Numbered from the stretch's first letter, positions 42,435 through 52,702 are shown. The stretch is DNA of 64,000 nucleotides from Kaistella faecalis (GCF_019195395.1 NZ_CP078067.1:2594402-2658401), one strand, 5' to 3'. The notes: generated by a model not told the origin, from the sequence alone. Numbers and translations are program-made.

Positions 42435-45400
42435 ATGGATCTAGGAATATATGAAAGTCTTATAACGGATACCCTGAAAAGCCGTTTAGATACGATTGAT
42501 AGAAATGAATTTTATGTTGCTGATCAGAAAAGGTTGGATGCCGATGAGGCGGTTCATTTTCTGGCGATGCACTTGGGTACGGCAATTAAAAATGCACTTA
42601 AATTAATCAAGGCTGAGAAGAAAGACTTATTGGTTTCCAAACAAGTTGAAATCACCAACAATATTCTCAAATACCTAACCCAGGAAATTTCCCAATATGA
42701 ATTCGCAGGGGATTTGATATATGCCGAAGGTCTCATTCTGGAAGGTGTTTTGGAAAAATTAAATTCAGACTACAGTGATGTGAAACTGCATTTAAGTGAG
42801 ATCATGCCGCTCACTAGGCTTACTCAGAGTGAGCTTTTTACGGGCGGTAATGTAGGATTATCACTGGATGCGGAATTGAAGAAAGAAATCCGATCGTCGG
42901 ATCGAATCGATTTATTAGTTTCCTTCATCAAATGGAAAGCCATAGTGATTCTGCGTGATGCTTTTGAGGAATTCACCAACCGGGGCGGAAAATTACGGAT
43001 CATCACCACGACTTACATGGGAGCTACCGACGCCAAAGCAATCCATGAGCTCAGTAAACTTCCCAATACAGAGGTCAAGGTTTCTTATAACAATTCCAAT
43101 GAACGCTTGCATGCAAAAGCCTATTTGTTTTTTAGAAACTCTGGCTTCCATACAGGCTATATTGGGTCTTCAAACTTTTCAAGGTCGGCGCTAACTGATG
43201 GTTTAGAATGGAATGTAAAAGTAACCACCAAGGAAATTCCGCACATTATTGACAAATTTCAAAAAACATTTGAATCGTATTGGAATAATGCGGAGTTTGA
43301 ATTGTATGATGAATCAAAGTTGGAGCTCTTGGATGATGCCCTGCAAAATAATAAAATGGGAAAGGCAACCTTGGAAGTTGTCCGATTTTTTGATCTGAAA
43401 CCCTACCATTATCAGTCAGAAATCTTAGAAAAATTAAAAGTCGACAGAACGGTTCATAATTCTTACAAGAATCTTATTGTAGCTGCGACAGGAACAGGAA
43501 AAACGATGATCGCTGCATTTGATTTTAAAAGATATTTGGCTGAAAATCCGAATGCTAAATTTTTATTTGTTGCCCACCGTATTGAGATTCTAAAACAATC
43601 ATTACACACTTTTAGAAATGTCCTAAAAGACCAGAACTTCGGTGAGTTGTATGGGAACGGTTATGAACCAAAATATAAAAATGCAGTTTTTGCTACCGTG
43701 CAAACCCTAAGCAATTTAGATTTTGCGGCTTACAGTAAAACAACCTATTTTGACTATATCATTTTAGACGAAGCACATCATGGACAAGCCAATACTTATC
43801 AGAAAATAATCAATTACTTTGAGCCTAAAATTCTATTGGGATTAACAGCTACTCCCGAGCGAATGGATGGTAAAAGTATTCTGCCAGATTTCAATAATAA
43901 GATTGCTGCGGAGATCCGGCTTCCGGATGCGCTGAATAATAAGCTGCTTTGTCCATTTCAATATTTTGGTATTTCAGACGTTGTCGATTATTCACGGGTT
44001 AAATGGCAGAATGGAAAATATGATGCTGCTGAGCTGACCAATATTTATACTGCCAATGATATCAGGATAGGGGATACTATTAAAAATCTTAATGACTATA
44101 CGAAGGATATCCACGCTGTTTCTGCCCTCGGATTTTGTGTAAGTATTGATCATGCAAAATTTATGAAGCGTAAATTTGAGGAGGCGGGCCTCAGTGCGGA
44201 ATATTTGGTTTCTGAGAACTCGTCAAAAAGAGAAGAAATTATCCATTGCTTCACCACCAAACAGATCAATTACCTTTTTGTAGTCGACATTTTTAATGAA
44301 GGCATTGATATCCCGCAAATTGACACGGTTTTATTTCTTAGACCTACAGAAAGTCTAACCATATTCCTTCAGCAATTAGGAAGAGGTTTGCGTTTGTCAG
44401 ACGATAAAGACGTGCTCACGGTTTTAGATTTTGTAGGCCAGGCAAGGGATGAATATGACTTTGAAAACAAATTCCGGGCATTAATCGGAAAGACAAATAC
44501 TACCGTTCTCAAAGAGATCGAGCAGGATTTCCCGCATTTACCTTTAGGATGTTCTATTGTATTAGAAAAAAAAGCTAAAGATTTTATCCTGGAAAATATT
44601 CGAAAAGCAACTTCAATTAATAAAAGGCAATTGGTCTCAAAAATTCAGAGATTTCAGGAGCATACCCATTTAGAATTGACGTTAAGTAACTTTCTTACGT
44701 TTTATAACCTGCGACTACAACAGGTTTATAAAAATTATACGTTCACTGAGCTGTTAGAAGAAGCACTGCGAAAACCGTATGACAAAAGCAATCATGCAAA
44801 CTATAAATCAATGCTTTCGAATAAGCTTATGGCTACGGAATCGCTGAGCTATTTTAAATTTATCTTGGAGCTGATTGATCATGACTTCGAATTCTCAAAT
44901 TTGGAGCAATCAGAAACTAATACGCTATTAGCGACCATGCTTTTCTATGATTTCTACCAAAGTGCATCCAAAGAAATAACGCTGGAAGAGGGAATTAGAA
45001 AAATAGGGGATAACAATGACATGTTTAAGGAACTTTATGATTTCATTTCCTTCAAAATTGGGCAAATCAATTATGAGGAATTCCCACTTGAAGATCTTGC
45101 TTTTGCATTTCCACTGAAATTGCATTCCAGATATACGAGGGATCAAATTTTAGTGGCAATGCGGCTAAGCACCATGGAAAATAGAAGTTCAAGCCGCGAA
45201 GGAGTAGCAGAAAATAAGGAGCTTAATTGTGAAGCACTCTTTGTTAACTTGAAGAAATCGGAAGAAGATTTTTCACCTACTACGATGTATGACGACTACG
45301 CAATTAACGAATCCTTATTCCATTGGCAGTCACAGAACCAGACTGCAGCTACTTCGGAGAAAGGAAAGTCTTATATCGAGCAGCAGGATCGGGACAAAAC

Positions 45401-45584
45401 CATCCTCCTTTTTGTAAGAGAATCAAAGACCGATGCGGATGGCTTTACCAAAGGTTATGTGTTTGTTGGACCTGTCAATTTCGTTGCATTCACTGGTTCG
45501 AAACCAATGTCAATTACTTGGGAACTCAAAAAGGAAATGCCGCATTTTCTTTGGCAGGAATCGGCGAAGCTAAGGGTGGGGTAA
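42435..45584 (+). CDS. PLD nuclease-SF2 helicase-DUF3427 protein
   Basis: A 1049-residue protein. Residues about 130-290 are a phospholipase D-like domain with RLHAKAYLFFRN (His and Lys of HxK) and YIGSSNFSRSAL. The SF2 helicase follows: Walker A AATGTGKTMIAAFDF (about 350), DEAH box YIILDEAHHG (about 444), GLTATPERMDG, and motif VI FLQQLGRGLRLSDDKD. The C-terminal third is a DUF3427 domain (LEEGIRKIGDNNDMFKELYD and after). This is the architecture of a family found in restriction-modification and defence islands. It is probably a DNA-translocating nuclease. The neighbours are also helicase and nuclease genes. Confidence 0.9.
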   Translation: MDLGIYESLITDTLKSRLDTIDRNEFYVADQKRLDADEAVHFLAMHLGTAIKNALKLIKAEKKDLLVSKQVEITNNILKYLTQEISQYEFAGDLIYAEGLILEGVLEKLNSDYSDVKLHLSEIMPLTRLTQSELFTGGNVGLSLDAELKKEIRSSDRIDLLVSFIKWKAIVILRDAFEEFTNRGGKLRIITTTYMGATDAKAIHELSKLPNTEVKVSYNNSNERLHAKAYLFFRNSGFHTGYIGSSNFSRSALTDGLEWNVKVTTKEIPHIIDKFQKTFESYWNNAEFELYDESKLELLDDALQNNKMGKATLEVVRFFDLKPYHYQSEILEKLKVDRTVHNSYKNLIVAATGTGKTMIAAFDFKRYLAENPNAKFLFVAHRIEILKQSLHTFRNVLKDQNFGELYGNGYEPKYKNAVFATVQTLSNLDFAAYSKTTYFDYIILDEAHHGQANTYQKIINYFEPKILLGLTATPERMDGKSILPDFNNKIAAEIRLPDALNNKLLCPFQYFGISDVVDYSRVKWQNGKYDAAELTNIYTANDIRIGDTIKNLNDYTKDIHAVSALGFCVSIDHAKFMKRKFEEAGLSAEYLVSENSSKREEIIHCFTTKQINYLFVVDIFNEGIDIPQIDTVLFLRPTESLTIFLQQLGRGLRLSDDKDVLTVLDFVGQARDEYDFENKFRALIGKTNTTVLKEIEQDFPHLPLGCSIVLEKKAKDFILENIRKATSINKRQLVSKIQRFQEHTHLELTLSNFLTFYNLRLQQVYKNYTFTELLEEALRKPYDKSNHANYKSMLSNKLMATESLSYFKFILELIDHDFEFSNLEQSETNTLLATMLFYDFYQSASKEITLEEGIRKIGDNNDMFKELYDFISFKIGQINYEEFPLEDLAFAFPLKLHSRYTRDQILVAMRLSTMENRSSSREGVAENKELNCEALFVNLKKSEEDFSPTTMYDDYAINESLFHWQSQNQTAATSEKGKSYIEQQDRDKTILLFVRESKTDADGFTKGYVFVGPVNFVAFTGSKPMSITWELKKEMPHFLWQESAKLRVG

Positions 45585-45633
45585 AACAAATAAGTTACAA
45601 TGTCAAAAAATAAAAAATAGTGAGGGCATACGC

Positions 45634-48177
45634 TCAATTCTTTTGCACATCATTCAGTTTTCTAACTAGTCTTGCTTTTTCATTGCTCCCATTGGTATTA
45701 AATCGCAGTAGAGGTATATTATACTTTTCCAGAATTAGATCTTTTAACTGGTCCCGTTCCGCTTGACGGGTGCCAGACTTATGGAATTCAAATCCATCTA
45801 CTTCAATTGCTAAGACTGGAGTTTTACTTACTTTATTATAAATAATGAAGTCCAGATGCGTTAAGGGATTACAAGCATATATTTTTTCTTCATCATTTAG
45901 CTTTTGAAAATCTCTTATCAGACTTCGTAATGGTAAGTGAAGTACTACATCATATTTGAGAAATTTCTCCTCTGTTAGGACGTCCCTAATTAAGATGTTC
46001 ATCAAATTCTCACTATCATACTGCGAAACTTTGCCAGATTTCTTAATTAATTCAGCACGCTGTTCCTCGTAGCCTTTATACAAAAGATCGAAAATTGAAT
46101 TCAATTCGCTTTTCACTACAGTAAAATTGTTGTATTCGATGTACTTTATTAAATCTGAAATATTGCTGTCGTTTTCTGATTCATTTCCGTTCACAACAAC
46201 GATCAACTGATCTTTTGCACGCGACACCGCTACATTTAACCGATTGGGATTATCTGTAAATTCGGATATTTCATTGTCTACAGTGGATAAAATAATCACA
46301 TCATTTTCTCGGCCTTGAAATTTATCTACCGTATCTGCCTTAATACTTGTTCCATTAAATGCCTGCTGCAGAGCAAATGTCTGGTTACGATACGGTGTTA
46401 CAATGCCTAAATCTACTTCCTTAAGATTTTCGTTTGGTATAATCTCATCCTTAATTATATCTATTTGTCTCTGGTTCATCCGCTCTCTCGCATGATTCCC
46501 AGGAGGAGTTCGGTAAACGATAAGAGGAGATCGATCACTTGTGTTTTCAGTAAGAATGATTAATTGATTGCCGTAAAATTTCTGATTACAAAATTCAATG
46601 ATTTTAGGATGGCAACGATAATGTTCTCTTAAAAGCGTTTTTGAAACATCTGGAAATAATTCGAGTACTGATGATAATAAACTGTGTTTTGAATAACGGA
46701 ACGCCTCTTTAAGTTCATAAGAATCAAATATCGCATCTGTCTTCTCTTTAATATCGCTTGCAACCACATTAGGCAGTTGTTTAGTATCGCCCACTATTAC
46801 CGCACGTTTAGCACAAGATAATGCCAATGCGCCAGTAGCTAAATCTACTTGCGAAGCTTCGTCAATAATTACATAATCATAAGTAATGCCTTGTGATAGT
46901 GTGTTACGGAGAGAGTAAGTAGTGCTCAAGATTACAGGATAGTCCTTGATGAACTCTTCGGAATTCCACTTAAGATCTGGTATATCATATTTTTTTCTTG
47001 TTCCCAATGTATACTTGTCATATAATTTTGACTTAAACAACTGCATCGAAATTTTGGTGTGTTCCTTCATTTTATTGTCAAAATCAAAGATTTTTAAGGA
47101 ACCTTCCAACTTATGAATCAATTCTGTTAATTCGGAGATTTTAGTCGAATAGTATTTTGATTGCAGGATGAGAATCATCTTTTCTACAGGATGCTTGTAA
47201 AACGATTTGTCCTTTAATCCATATTTTAGGCGATAGCTAAATTTTCTGAAAAATGAAATACTTTTATACCGACTTAAATTTTCAATGTCGATCAAAAAAG
47301 CAAGGATAGAGCTCGATTTCAGATTTTTCTTTAATAATATAAATGTGTCTAATTTCTCTTTAAAGGTTTCCTGAAAATGATGGTACTCAGTTGTAATGTT
47401 TTCCAATTGCAATCTTGAAACTGCAAGTATATTAATTTGTTCAAGATATTCAATTAGTTCCAGGTGTAAAGTCGAGGCTTGCTCTTTCAAAACAATTTGA
47501 TCCTCTTTTTGTAATTTAAAATTTGTTAAATCGGGAATTTCTAGCTGAGATTCAATGAATTCCTTTTTGTTTTGTGAATTTCCCAGCATTGCAGCAATAA
47601 ATCCTATGCCGCTTTTCTCCAGTTTTTCGTACACATTTCTTGTAGCGGAATTATTACTTGACACAATAGCAACGCTTTGCCCATTCATCACGGTGTTAGC
47701 AATAATGTTTAAAATTGTTTGGGTTTTTCCCGTACCTGGGGGACCTTCAATAACGTTTAGGTTATTAGAAAAGGATTTATTAACTGCATCTTTTTGACTG
47801 AGATTAAAGCCAAAAGGGAAAATGTTACTTTTAACATCGTCAATAGGTTTTGGAAGAGTACCATTTAAAAAACTTGACAAAACATAGTCAGCTGGAATGT
47901 GTTTAATGCTATTATAGCTTTTAGAAAGAATGTTGCTACCTTCTTCAGTTTTTAATCCTACACTTTCCGCTGTGTCCTTCAAATAATTAAAAACACTGAA
48001 TGCCTTGTCGTTACTTATCGCGGTCTTTACAATTTTCGCTCTGTGCTTACCATATGCAAATTCTTTATTACCGTTTTTAAAAACAATGATACATTTATCT
48101 TTCATATACGAATATCGAGCAATTCTATCTGTTTCGTCCTTTTCATCAATGTAAATCCGTTCTCGTGTAAGCGACAT
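45634..48177 (-). CDS. UPF1-like SF1 helicase with C-terminal nuclease-like domain
   Basis: An 847-residue protein on the opposite strand, converging on the PLD-helicase gene. Helicase motifs are VIEGPPGTGKTQTILNII (about 142-160), DEASQVDLATGALALSCAKR, VIVGDTKQLPNVV, REHYRCHPKIIEFCNQKFY, TVDKFQGRENDVIILSTVDN and RLNVAVSRAKDQLIVVV. A coiled insert lies between motifs I and II. The last 150 residues are a DUF2726-type restriction-nuclease-like fold (HLDFIIYNKVSKTPVLAIEV, then DGFEFHKSG and ERDQLKDLILEKYNIPLLRF). Single proteins with an RNA helicase-type motor and a nuclease are known in phage defence (Mokosh type II uses a PLD domain instead). Confidence 0.9.
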   Translation of the reverse strand: MSLTRERIYIDEKDETDRIARYSYMKDKCIIVFKNGNKEFAYGKHRAKIVKTAISNDKAFSVFNYLKDTAESVGLKTEEGSNILSKSYNSIKHIPADYVLSSFLNGTLPKPIDDVKSNIFPFGFNLSQKDAVNKSFSNNLNVIEGPPGTGKTQTILNIIANTVMNGQSVAIVSSNNSATRNVYEKLEKSGIGFIAAMLGNSQNKKEFIESQLEIPDLTNFKLQKEDQIVLKEQASTLHLELIEYLEQINILAVSRLQLENITTEYHHFQETFKEKLDTFILLKKNLKSSSILAFLIDIENLSRYKSISFFRKFSYRLKYGLKDKSFYKHPVEKMILILQSKYYSTKISELTELIHKLEGSLKIFDFDNKMKEHTKISMQLFKSKLYDKYTLGTRKKYDIPDLKWNSEEFIKDYPVILSTTYSLRNTLSQGITYDYVIIDEASQVDLATGALALSCAKRAVIVGDTKQLPNVVASDIKEKTDAIFDSYELKEAFRYSKHSLLSSVLELFPDVSKTLLREHYRCHPKIIEFCNQKFYGNQLIILTENTSDRSPLIVYRTPPGNHARERMNQRQIDIIKDEIIPNENLKEVDLGIVTPYRNQTFALQQAFNGTSIKADTVDKFQGRENDVIILSTVDNEISEFTDNPNRLNVAVSRAKDQLIVVVNGNESENDSNISDLIKYIEYNNFTVVKSELNSIFDLLYKGYEEQRAELIKKSGKVSQYDSENLMNILIRDVLTEEKFLKYDVVLHLPLRSLIRDFQKLNDEEKIYACNPLTHLDFIIYNKVSKTPVLAIEVDGFEFHKSGTRQAERDQLKDLILEKYNIPLLRFNTNGSNEKARLVRKLNDVQKN

Positions 48178-48453
48178 CTCCTAAAATATTTCTTTTAATT
48201 CTGTTACGTTTAGTTATTTACTAAAACCCCTTTTTAACCGCGGAACCTGAGTATTAGTCCAATCCAAATTTACGCATTCTCGTACACAAGTACATAGATA
48301 ATTTCTCCCTTTTTATTTCAGGTCAAAGGGGGCATCCTTTAATTGATTATTCATTTTCTTTTGTAACTTTAAAAGCATTTTGTCTTGATAGTTAATTTTC
48401 TATAAAATTATTTGTGACCAGCATGTATTACCCTAAAAATCAGTTTTCCGTTT

Positions 48454-49563
48454 ATGAATAGCGAAGTTTTTTCAAACATTAGCAAAATTATCGAAAGAGA
48501 CAGTAAATCTACCACCTATAAATTTGCTCTACTGCGTGGTGTTATTGATATTATACAAGACAATTCGCCATTTATTACATTTGACAAAACGCGTGTAGAA
48601 TTTCCTACTGGGTTACTTGTGGAAAAATGGTTATTGTATTATTATCCTGTACTACAGTCAGAAGCATTAATACCTCAAATTAATGGTGAAGCCAAATTAG
48701 CATTCAGCAGTCCATTTTTAAAAATCATTGCAGAGTATGAATCACGAGGTGGCTTTTCTGCATTTTATAATGACCTGCGAAATAAGGGTATCCCCGCAGA
48801 TTTAAATAATGACTTTTTTGAGCTAGCAAGAAAAATCAGAGATACTATTACTAGTATGCCAATGAAATATATTGGCCGTTCGATAAGCAACGAATTTTAT
48901 TCGATATTCAGTTATGAGAATAAAGCCGTTAAAAGAAATTTAAATCTTGACCTTCAAAGGTTGATCAGTGAATTTGGAACTTTTTCAATCCCACTTGAAT
49001 ACTATGAAGCATTCAGAATTTTGGGAAGTTTCATCAACGGACAAGACTCTATTCTTTTTAAATGGGCTGAGTTTTCTGTTAATGCCTCCCGAAATAATCT
49101 GTCTGTTCAAAAAGTTCTTAACGAAGTTCTAAAAAGTCCTATTACTGAAAGAAATATTGCTGAATCAAAAAATCTTTACAGGGCAATTCTTAAAAAAGAG
49201 GGAGCGGTATTTTGTGTATGGACGGGAAAAAAAATTGCAAAGTATGATATTGACCATTTGATACCGTTTTCGGTTTGGAAAAACAATGATCTTTGGAATT
49301 TACTTCCTTCAGAGGCAATCACAAACAATAAAAAGCGGGATAAAATTCCAACTCCTGATATGATTGAAAGGCAGAAAGATCTAATTCTTGAATATTGGGA
49401 AATTATTTTTGAAAACCAGGCAACCAGATTTCAAAAAGAAATTCAGGTTTCACTTTTAGGCAATCACGCATTTGAGGAGTGGAAAAATGTTGGAATATCA
49501 CAATTACAAAACAGTTGTCATTACTTAATTGAAAACAGAGGTTTTGAAGGATGGAAAATTTAA
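48454..49563 (+). CDS. HNH endonuclease domain protein
   Basis: A 369-residue protein. The C-terminal HNH motif is clear: FCVWTGKKIAKYDIDHLIPF (His about 268), then WKNNDLWNLLPSEAITNNKK and RDKIP. Asn and Lys residues of the third helix fit an HNH metal site, but the zinc-binding CxxC pairs of McrA-type HNH proteins are missing. The N-terminal 240 residues are helical and unlike a known domain. Its stop overlaps the next start by 13 bases, so the two are expressed together. A role in restriction of incoming DNA is likely from context. Confidence 0.85.
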   Translation: MNSEVFSNISKIIERDSKSTTYKFALLRGVIDIIQDNSPFITFDKTRVEFPTGLLVEKWLLYYYPVLQSEALIPQINGEAKLAFSSPFLKIIAEYESRGGFSAFYNDLRNKGIPADLNNDFFELARKIRDTITSMPMKYIGRSISNEFYSIFSYENKAVKRNLNLDLQRLISEFGTFSIPLEYYEAFRILGSFINGQDSILFKWAEFSVNASRNNLSVQKVLNEVLKSPITERNIAESKNLYRAILKKEGAVFCVWTGKKIAKYDIDHLIPFSVWKNNDLWNLLPSEAITNNKKRDKIPTPDMIERQKDLILEYWEIIFENQATRFQKEIQVSLLGNHAFEEWKNVGISQLQNSCHYLIENRGFEGWKI

Positions 49564-50417
49564 AAGGAAATCCCAACAGTCATCTTACCGCTAAAGAAAG
49601 GGATAATCTTTCCTTTCCGGCCAAAATACTTTTTGAAAGGAAATTTCTTCATGGAAGAATATTGGATTTTGGTTGTGGCTTCGGCAATGATGTGAAAATT
49701 CTTAGTGCTAAAGGACTTGATATTAAAGGGTATGACAAACATTACTTTCCAAATTATCCTTCGGAAAAGTTTGACACGATAATTTGCTTCTATGTTTTGA
49801 ATGTCCTTCTACCCGAAGAACAAAGTACTGTTTTAATGGAATTGTCCAGATTGATTAAGCCAACAGGAAAAGTTTATATAACGGTACGAAGAGATATTAA
49901 ATTTGAAGGTTTTAGAACACATAAAATGCATCAAAAGAAAACTTATCAGTGTAATGTAATACTGCATTCCAAGTCAGTTTTCAGGAACGAAAACTGTGAG
50001 ATCTATGAATACCAGCATTACAATCAACTTCCCAAAATTTCGGATAATCATTGCCCTTTCTGTTATCCAGATTCAGACCGAGAGCTTGTGGTAGAATCTG
50101 CAACAGCGTATGCGATATACGATAAATTTCCTGTTAGCGAAGGACACGCACTGGTAATACCTAAACGACATTGTGCAGATTATTTTGAGCTTTCATTTAA
50201 AGAACAATCGGCGTGTATGTTTTTACTCAGTAAGGTCAAGGAAATTATTTCCTCCGATTATCATCCTGATGGTTTCAACGTCGGAATCAATATTGGAGAA
50301 TTTGGGGGGCAAACTGTTGATCATGTACACATCCACTTAATTCCACGCTATAAAGGTGATGTCGCCAATCCCCGAGGTGGAGTTCGGGGAGTGATTCCTT
50401 CAAAAAAAGAGTATTGA
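49551..50417 (+). CDS. SAM-dependent methyltransferase fused to HIT hydrolase
   Basis: A 288-residue fusion. Residues about 1-155 are a class I methyltransferase: GRILDFGCGFGNDVKILSAK (motif I), IKGYDKHYF, and FDTIICFYVLNVLLPEEQST (motif IV region). Residues about 160-288 are a HIT protein: NHCPFCYPDSDRELV, FPVSEGHALVIPKRHCADYF and the histidine triad HVHIHLIPRY (about 257-266). HIT enzymes hydrolyse nucleotide conjugates such as Ap4A or AMP-lysine. The two activities in one protein, coupled to an HNH gene, suggest modification or clearance of a nucleotide signal. The target is not known. Such fusions exist in databases but are little characterised. Confidence 0.88.
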   Translation: MENLKGNPNSHLTAKERDNLSFPAKILFERKFLHGRILDFGCGFGNDVKILSAKGLDIKGYDKHYFPNYPSEKFDTIICFYVLNVLLPEEQSTVLMELSRLIKPTGKVYITVRRDIKFEGFRTHKMHQKKTYQCNVILHSKSVFRNENCEIYEYQHYNQLPKISDNHCPFCYPDSDRELVVESATAYAIYDKFPVSEGHALVIPKRHCADYFELSFKEQSACMFLLSKVKEIISSDYHPDGFNVGINIGEFGGQTVDHVHIHLIPRYKGDVANPRGGVRGVIPSKKEY

Positions 50418-50599
50418 TTAGACGAAGAGAGCACAGGGTGGAATGATTACCGACAGGGAAAAGATGATGACAGTATTTTTCAGGATGCCACTGCGGAAAT
50501 TCAAAGTATTTTATCTAGCGCGGAATTCGAAAAAGAAAGTTTCGAAACCAAAACCATCCGTTTCGAGATGGACATCATTAAATCGAAAAAGATTTGGCG
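50418..50599 (+). pseudogene. Open gene fragment without start
   Basis: The stretch is open in one frame: ESTGWNDYRQGKDDDSIFQD, then ATAEIQSILSSAEFEKESFE and TKTIRFEMDIIKSKKIWRW. It has coding character (charged helices) but no start codon and no family I recognise. It could be the tail of a deleted gene between the HIT fusion and the next small gene. Confidence 0.4.
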
Positions 50600-51007
50600 A
50601 TGGAAAAGTGTGAACTTTACAATAAGTTTTCAAAGAATAAAAATTTTACGGTTTTTCAGGAAGGGGAGGAATGGCTTTGCCGGTGCGATAACTTTAACGA
50701 TGGGGTGGATCTGATTATTGAAAATAACAGAGTCTCGCTGAATTTTAATTTTGATGAATCCCGGATTTTGGATATTTATTCCGAATTAAAAACAAACCGT
50801 TATCACCGAAATGGTGATTACAGGATCGTGGAGTGCTTCCGGATGTTCTGGACTTATCACAAGTCTTCGCCTACACTTTATGCCAACGCTACACACCCAA
50901 TATGGTCCTATTCGACAAACAGTAATGAGTTCCTGGAAGGATACTTCCTAGGGTTGACGGAGTTTTTTAAGATTTTGAAACCGGAGATCTTAAGGACTAA
51001 GGTATAA
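50600..51007 (+). CDS. Protein of unknown function
   Basis: A 135-residue soluble protein starting MEKCELYNKFSKNKNFTVFQ (ATG 50600; a TTG two codons upstream is possible). FDESRILDIYSELKTNRYHR and LYANATHPIWSYSTNSNEFL follow. It may be an alpha/beta protein with a beta core. No signal peptide or catalytic motif is recognised. It follows the remnant at 50418-50599. Confidence 0.55.
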   Translation: MEKCELYNKFSKNKNFTVFQEGEEWLCRCDNFNDGVDLIIENNRVSLNFNFDESRILDIYSELKTNRYHRNGDYRIVECFRMFWTYHKSSPTLYANATHPIWSYSTNSNEFLEGYFLGLTEFFKILKPEILRTKV

Positions 51008-51055
51008 AGCTAGCCACGCGATGAAATCGCGCGGCAGCGGGGGATTGTTTCGCTT

Positions 51056-51733
51056 TTATAAGTCCTCACCATTTGCATTATTGTATTCATTGTCATAATA
51101 CATCGTAATATTATATCTACCAGAATTTTCGGTAATCATATACCACACAACCTTCTTAGTTTGTGTTTGTGCAAAATAGGATGAATAATCTTCTATAATC
51201 TGGTCTCTAAACTCGCTGCTTATATCAACTAGTTGCTCTGGTGGATATTTAGAAGAAATAAAAGATTGCAGATCTTCTGGTGTTGAATCAGATATCTGAT
51301 AATATATTGCTTCATAGCGTTTGTCTTTTACAAGCATTTGAAACGAGATATCCTCATCATCAGAAATTTCACATTTTGCATCTGTTACCGCATGAATATA
51401 TTTTTTGTTATTGCTGAATTGTTGACAAAGATTATTATATCTTATCTTAATATCACTTTCATTTCTCGTATTTACATCTGTCACCATAATTCTATAAACT
51501 TTATTATTATTTGTAACAACATGTATGTTTACATCTGTTCCATTAAACTCCCCACTTAATACATCTCTAGAATTTGGATTGTTTTTAAAACCTTTTGATT
51601 TTAATTTGTTTAACATTTCATCTTTTGATCCGTCAATTGGAATACCGAGAAACATTGTGACATCTTTCTGTGCAAATAAATTTGAAGTTACTAAGAGTAG
51701 GGTGAAAAAAAATAGAAAATCAAATTTCCTCAT
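51056..51733 (-). CDS. Secreted protein of unknown function
   Basis: A 225-residue protein with a signal peptide (MRKFDFLFFFTLLLVTSNLF, then AQ). The mature part is beta-rich and acidic, with MFLGIPIDGSKDEMLNKLKS near its start, reminiscent of periplasmic proteins of Bacteroidota that begin with a fold-like FLGIPIDGSKDE motif. No catalytic residue pattern is seen. It is read leftwards and stands in a small cluster of secreted proteins. Confidence 0.7.
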   Translation of the reverse strand: MRKFDFLFFFTLLLVTSNLFAQKDVTMFLGIPIDGSKDEMLNKLKSKGFKNNPNSRDVLSGEFNGTDVNIHVVTNNNKVYRIMVTDVNTRNESDIKIRYNNLCQQFSNNKKYIHAVTDAKCEISDDEDISFQMLVKDKRYEAIYYQISDSTPEDLQSFISSKYPPEQLVDISSEFRDQIIEDYSSYFAQTQTKKVVWYMITENSGRYNITMYYDNEYNNANGEDL

Positions 51734-51925
51734 AGTTCATAAGTTTTAGGATATAATTTAATAATTGGTTAGAATGCGGTTGGGTATTGATGATAATTGT
51801 TATAACTGTTTTTTTGTAACAAAAGTACAATAAGCAAAAATCTTCGAGATGTAAACTTCAACTTGCTATTAGAAATACGGTAGCTGAAAAGCGTCCGAGA
51901 CTCCCGTTCACAGCGTAGCTAAAGT

Positions 51926-52303
51926 TTAGTTATCAGCCGCAGGTTTTTTTTTATTTTTCAATAAGTAATGATATACGTTCTGATTTCCTAGGGTTATTGT
52001 ATATGCACTTACAAAATCATAACCATTTTTTGACATAAAATTTAATGCATCAATCATTGAATTGAAATCTACTGCTTTTCCTTCTGTGTCTTTTACTATG
52101 GTTTCTTTTCCTGACGAAAAGAATTTTGTTCGTTGTCCAAAATCAATTTCAATAGTCAGTTTTGTGCTTAATAATTTGGAAGTTCCAACAATTTGTACGT
52201 ATTCAACGTCAATATCTTGTAATGGAACATCATTCACAGTTTGAGCTTTCAATGTTATTCCGCAAATAAGGATTAAAGCAGAGAGTAGTATTTTCTTCAT
52301 CAA
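51926..52303 (-). CDS. Small secreted protein of unknown function
   Basis: A 125-residue protein starting MMKKILLSALILICGITLKA, then QTVNDVPLQDIDVEYVQIV. The signal peptide is clear. The mature part is beta/alpha, with LDYDF-like segments (DALNFMSKNGYDFVSAYTIT). Conserved in Flavobacteriia as far as pattern goes, but no function is known. It is read leftwards from a free-standing position. Confidence 0.7.
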   Translation of the reverse strand: MMKKILLSALILICGITLKAQTVNDVPLQDIDVEYVQIVGTSKLLSTKLTIEIDFGQRTKFFSSGKETIVKDTEGKAVDFNSMIDALNFMSKNGYDFVSAYTITLGNQNVYHYLLKNKKKPAADN

Positions 52304-52495
52304 GTTAATTTATAGTGAATAGTTTTTTGCTTATTCTCAAATATCCGAATATAATATTTTCTCGCCAAGTTTTAAAACACTTTTACGCACTGATTTTTAT
52401 CAGCAAAGCAGTTACTACCCATTATCAGACATATTATATTTACTTTGAGCGATTGATTTGAAGTAGTTATTTAGATCAAAAAACTGCTTGCATTT

Positions 52496-52702
52496 TTAAG
52501 AGGTGTGACACTCATTAGAACATGTCTTGCACCCGTTGGATTTTGTATAAGTTTTCTTTGCTTCCTTAACTGCCTCTTTACAGGTGCTGAACGTACCCAA
52601 ATATTTTCTGTTGACGGCTGAGGGCAGATAGGTGCACGTTGTATGATGAACCTCATGGTCGCCGTTGCTCTGTGCATTCTTATTCACATAGTAATTTTTC
52701 AT
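52496..52702 (-). CDS. Small Cys/His-rich protein
   Basis: A 68-residue protein: MKNYYVNKNAQSNGDHEVHH, then TTCTYLPSAVNRKYLGTFST, CKEAVKEAKKTYTKSNGCKT and CSNECHTS. Cysteines at five positions and the His pair look like a small metal-binding fold. The pattern is that of a small conserved protein with a C-terminal CxxCxxxCH motif found in several phyla. Function unknown. The alternative frame at 52471-52677 on the same strand is rejected. Confidence 0.75.
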   Translation of the reverse strand: MKNYYVNKNAQSNGDHEVHHTTCTYLPSAVNRKYLGTFSTCKEAVKEAKKTYTKSNGCKTCSNECHTS

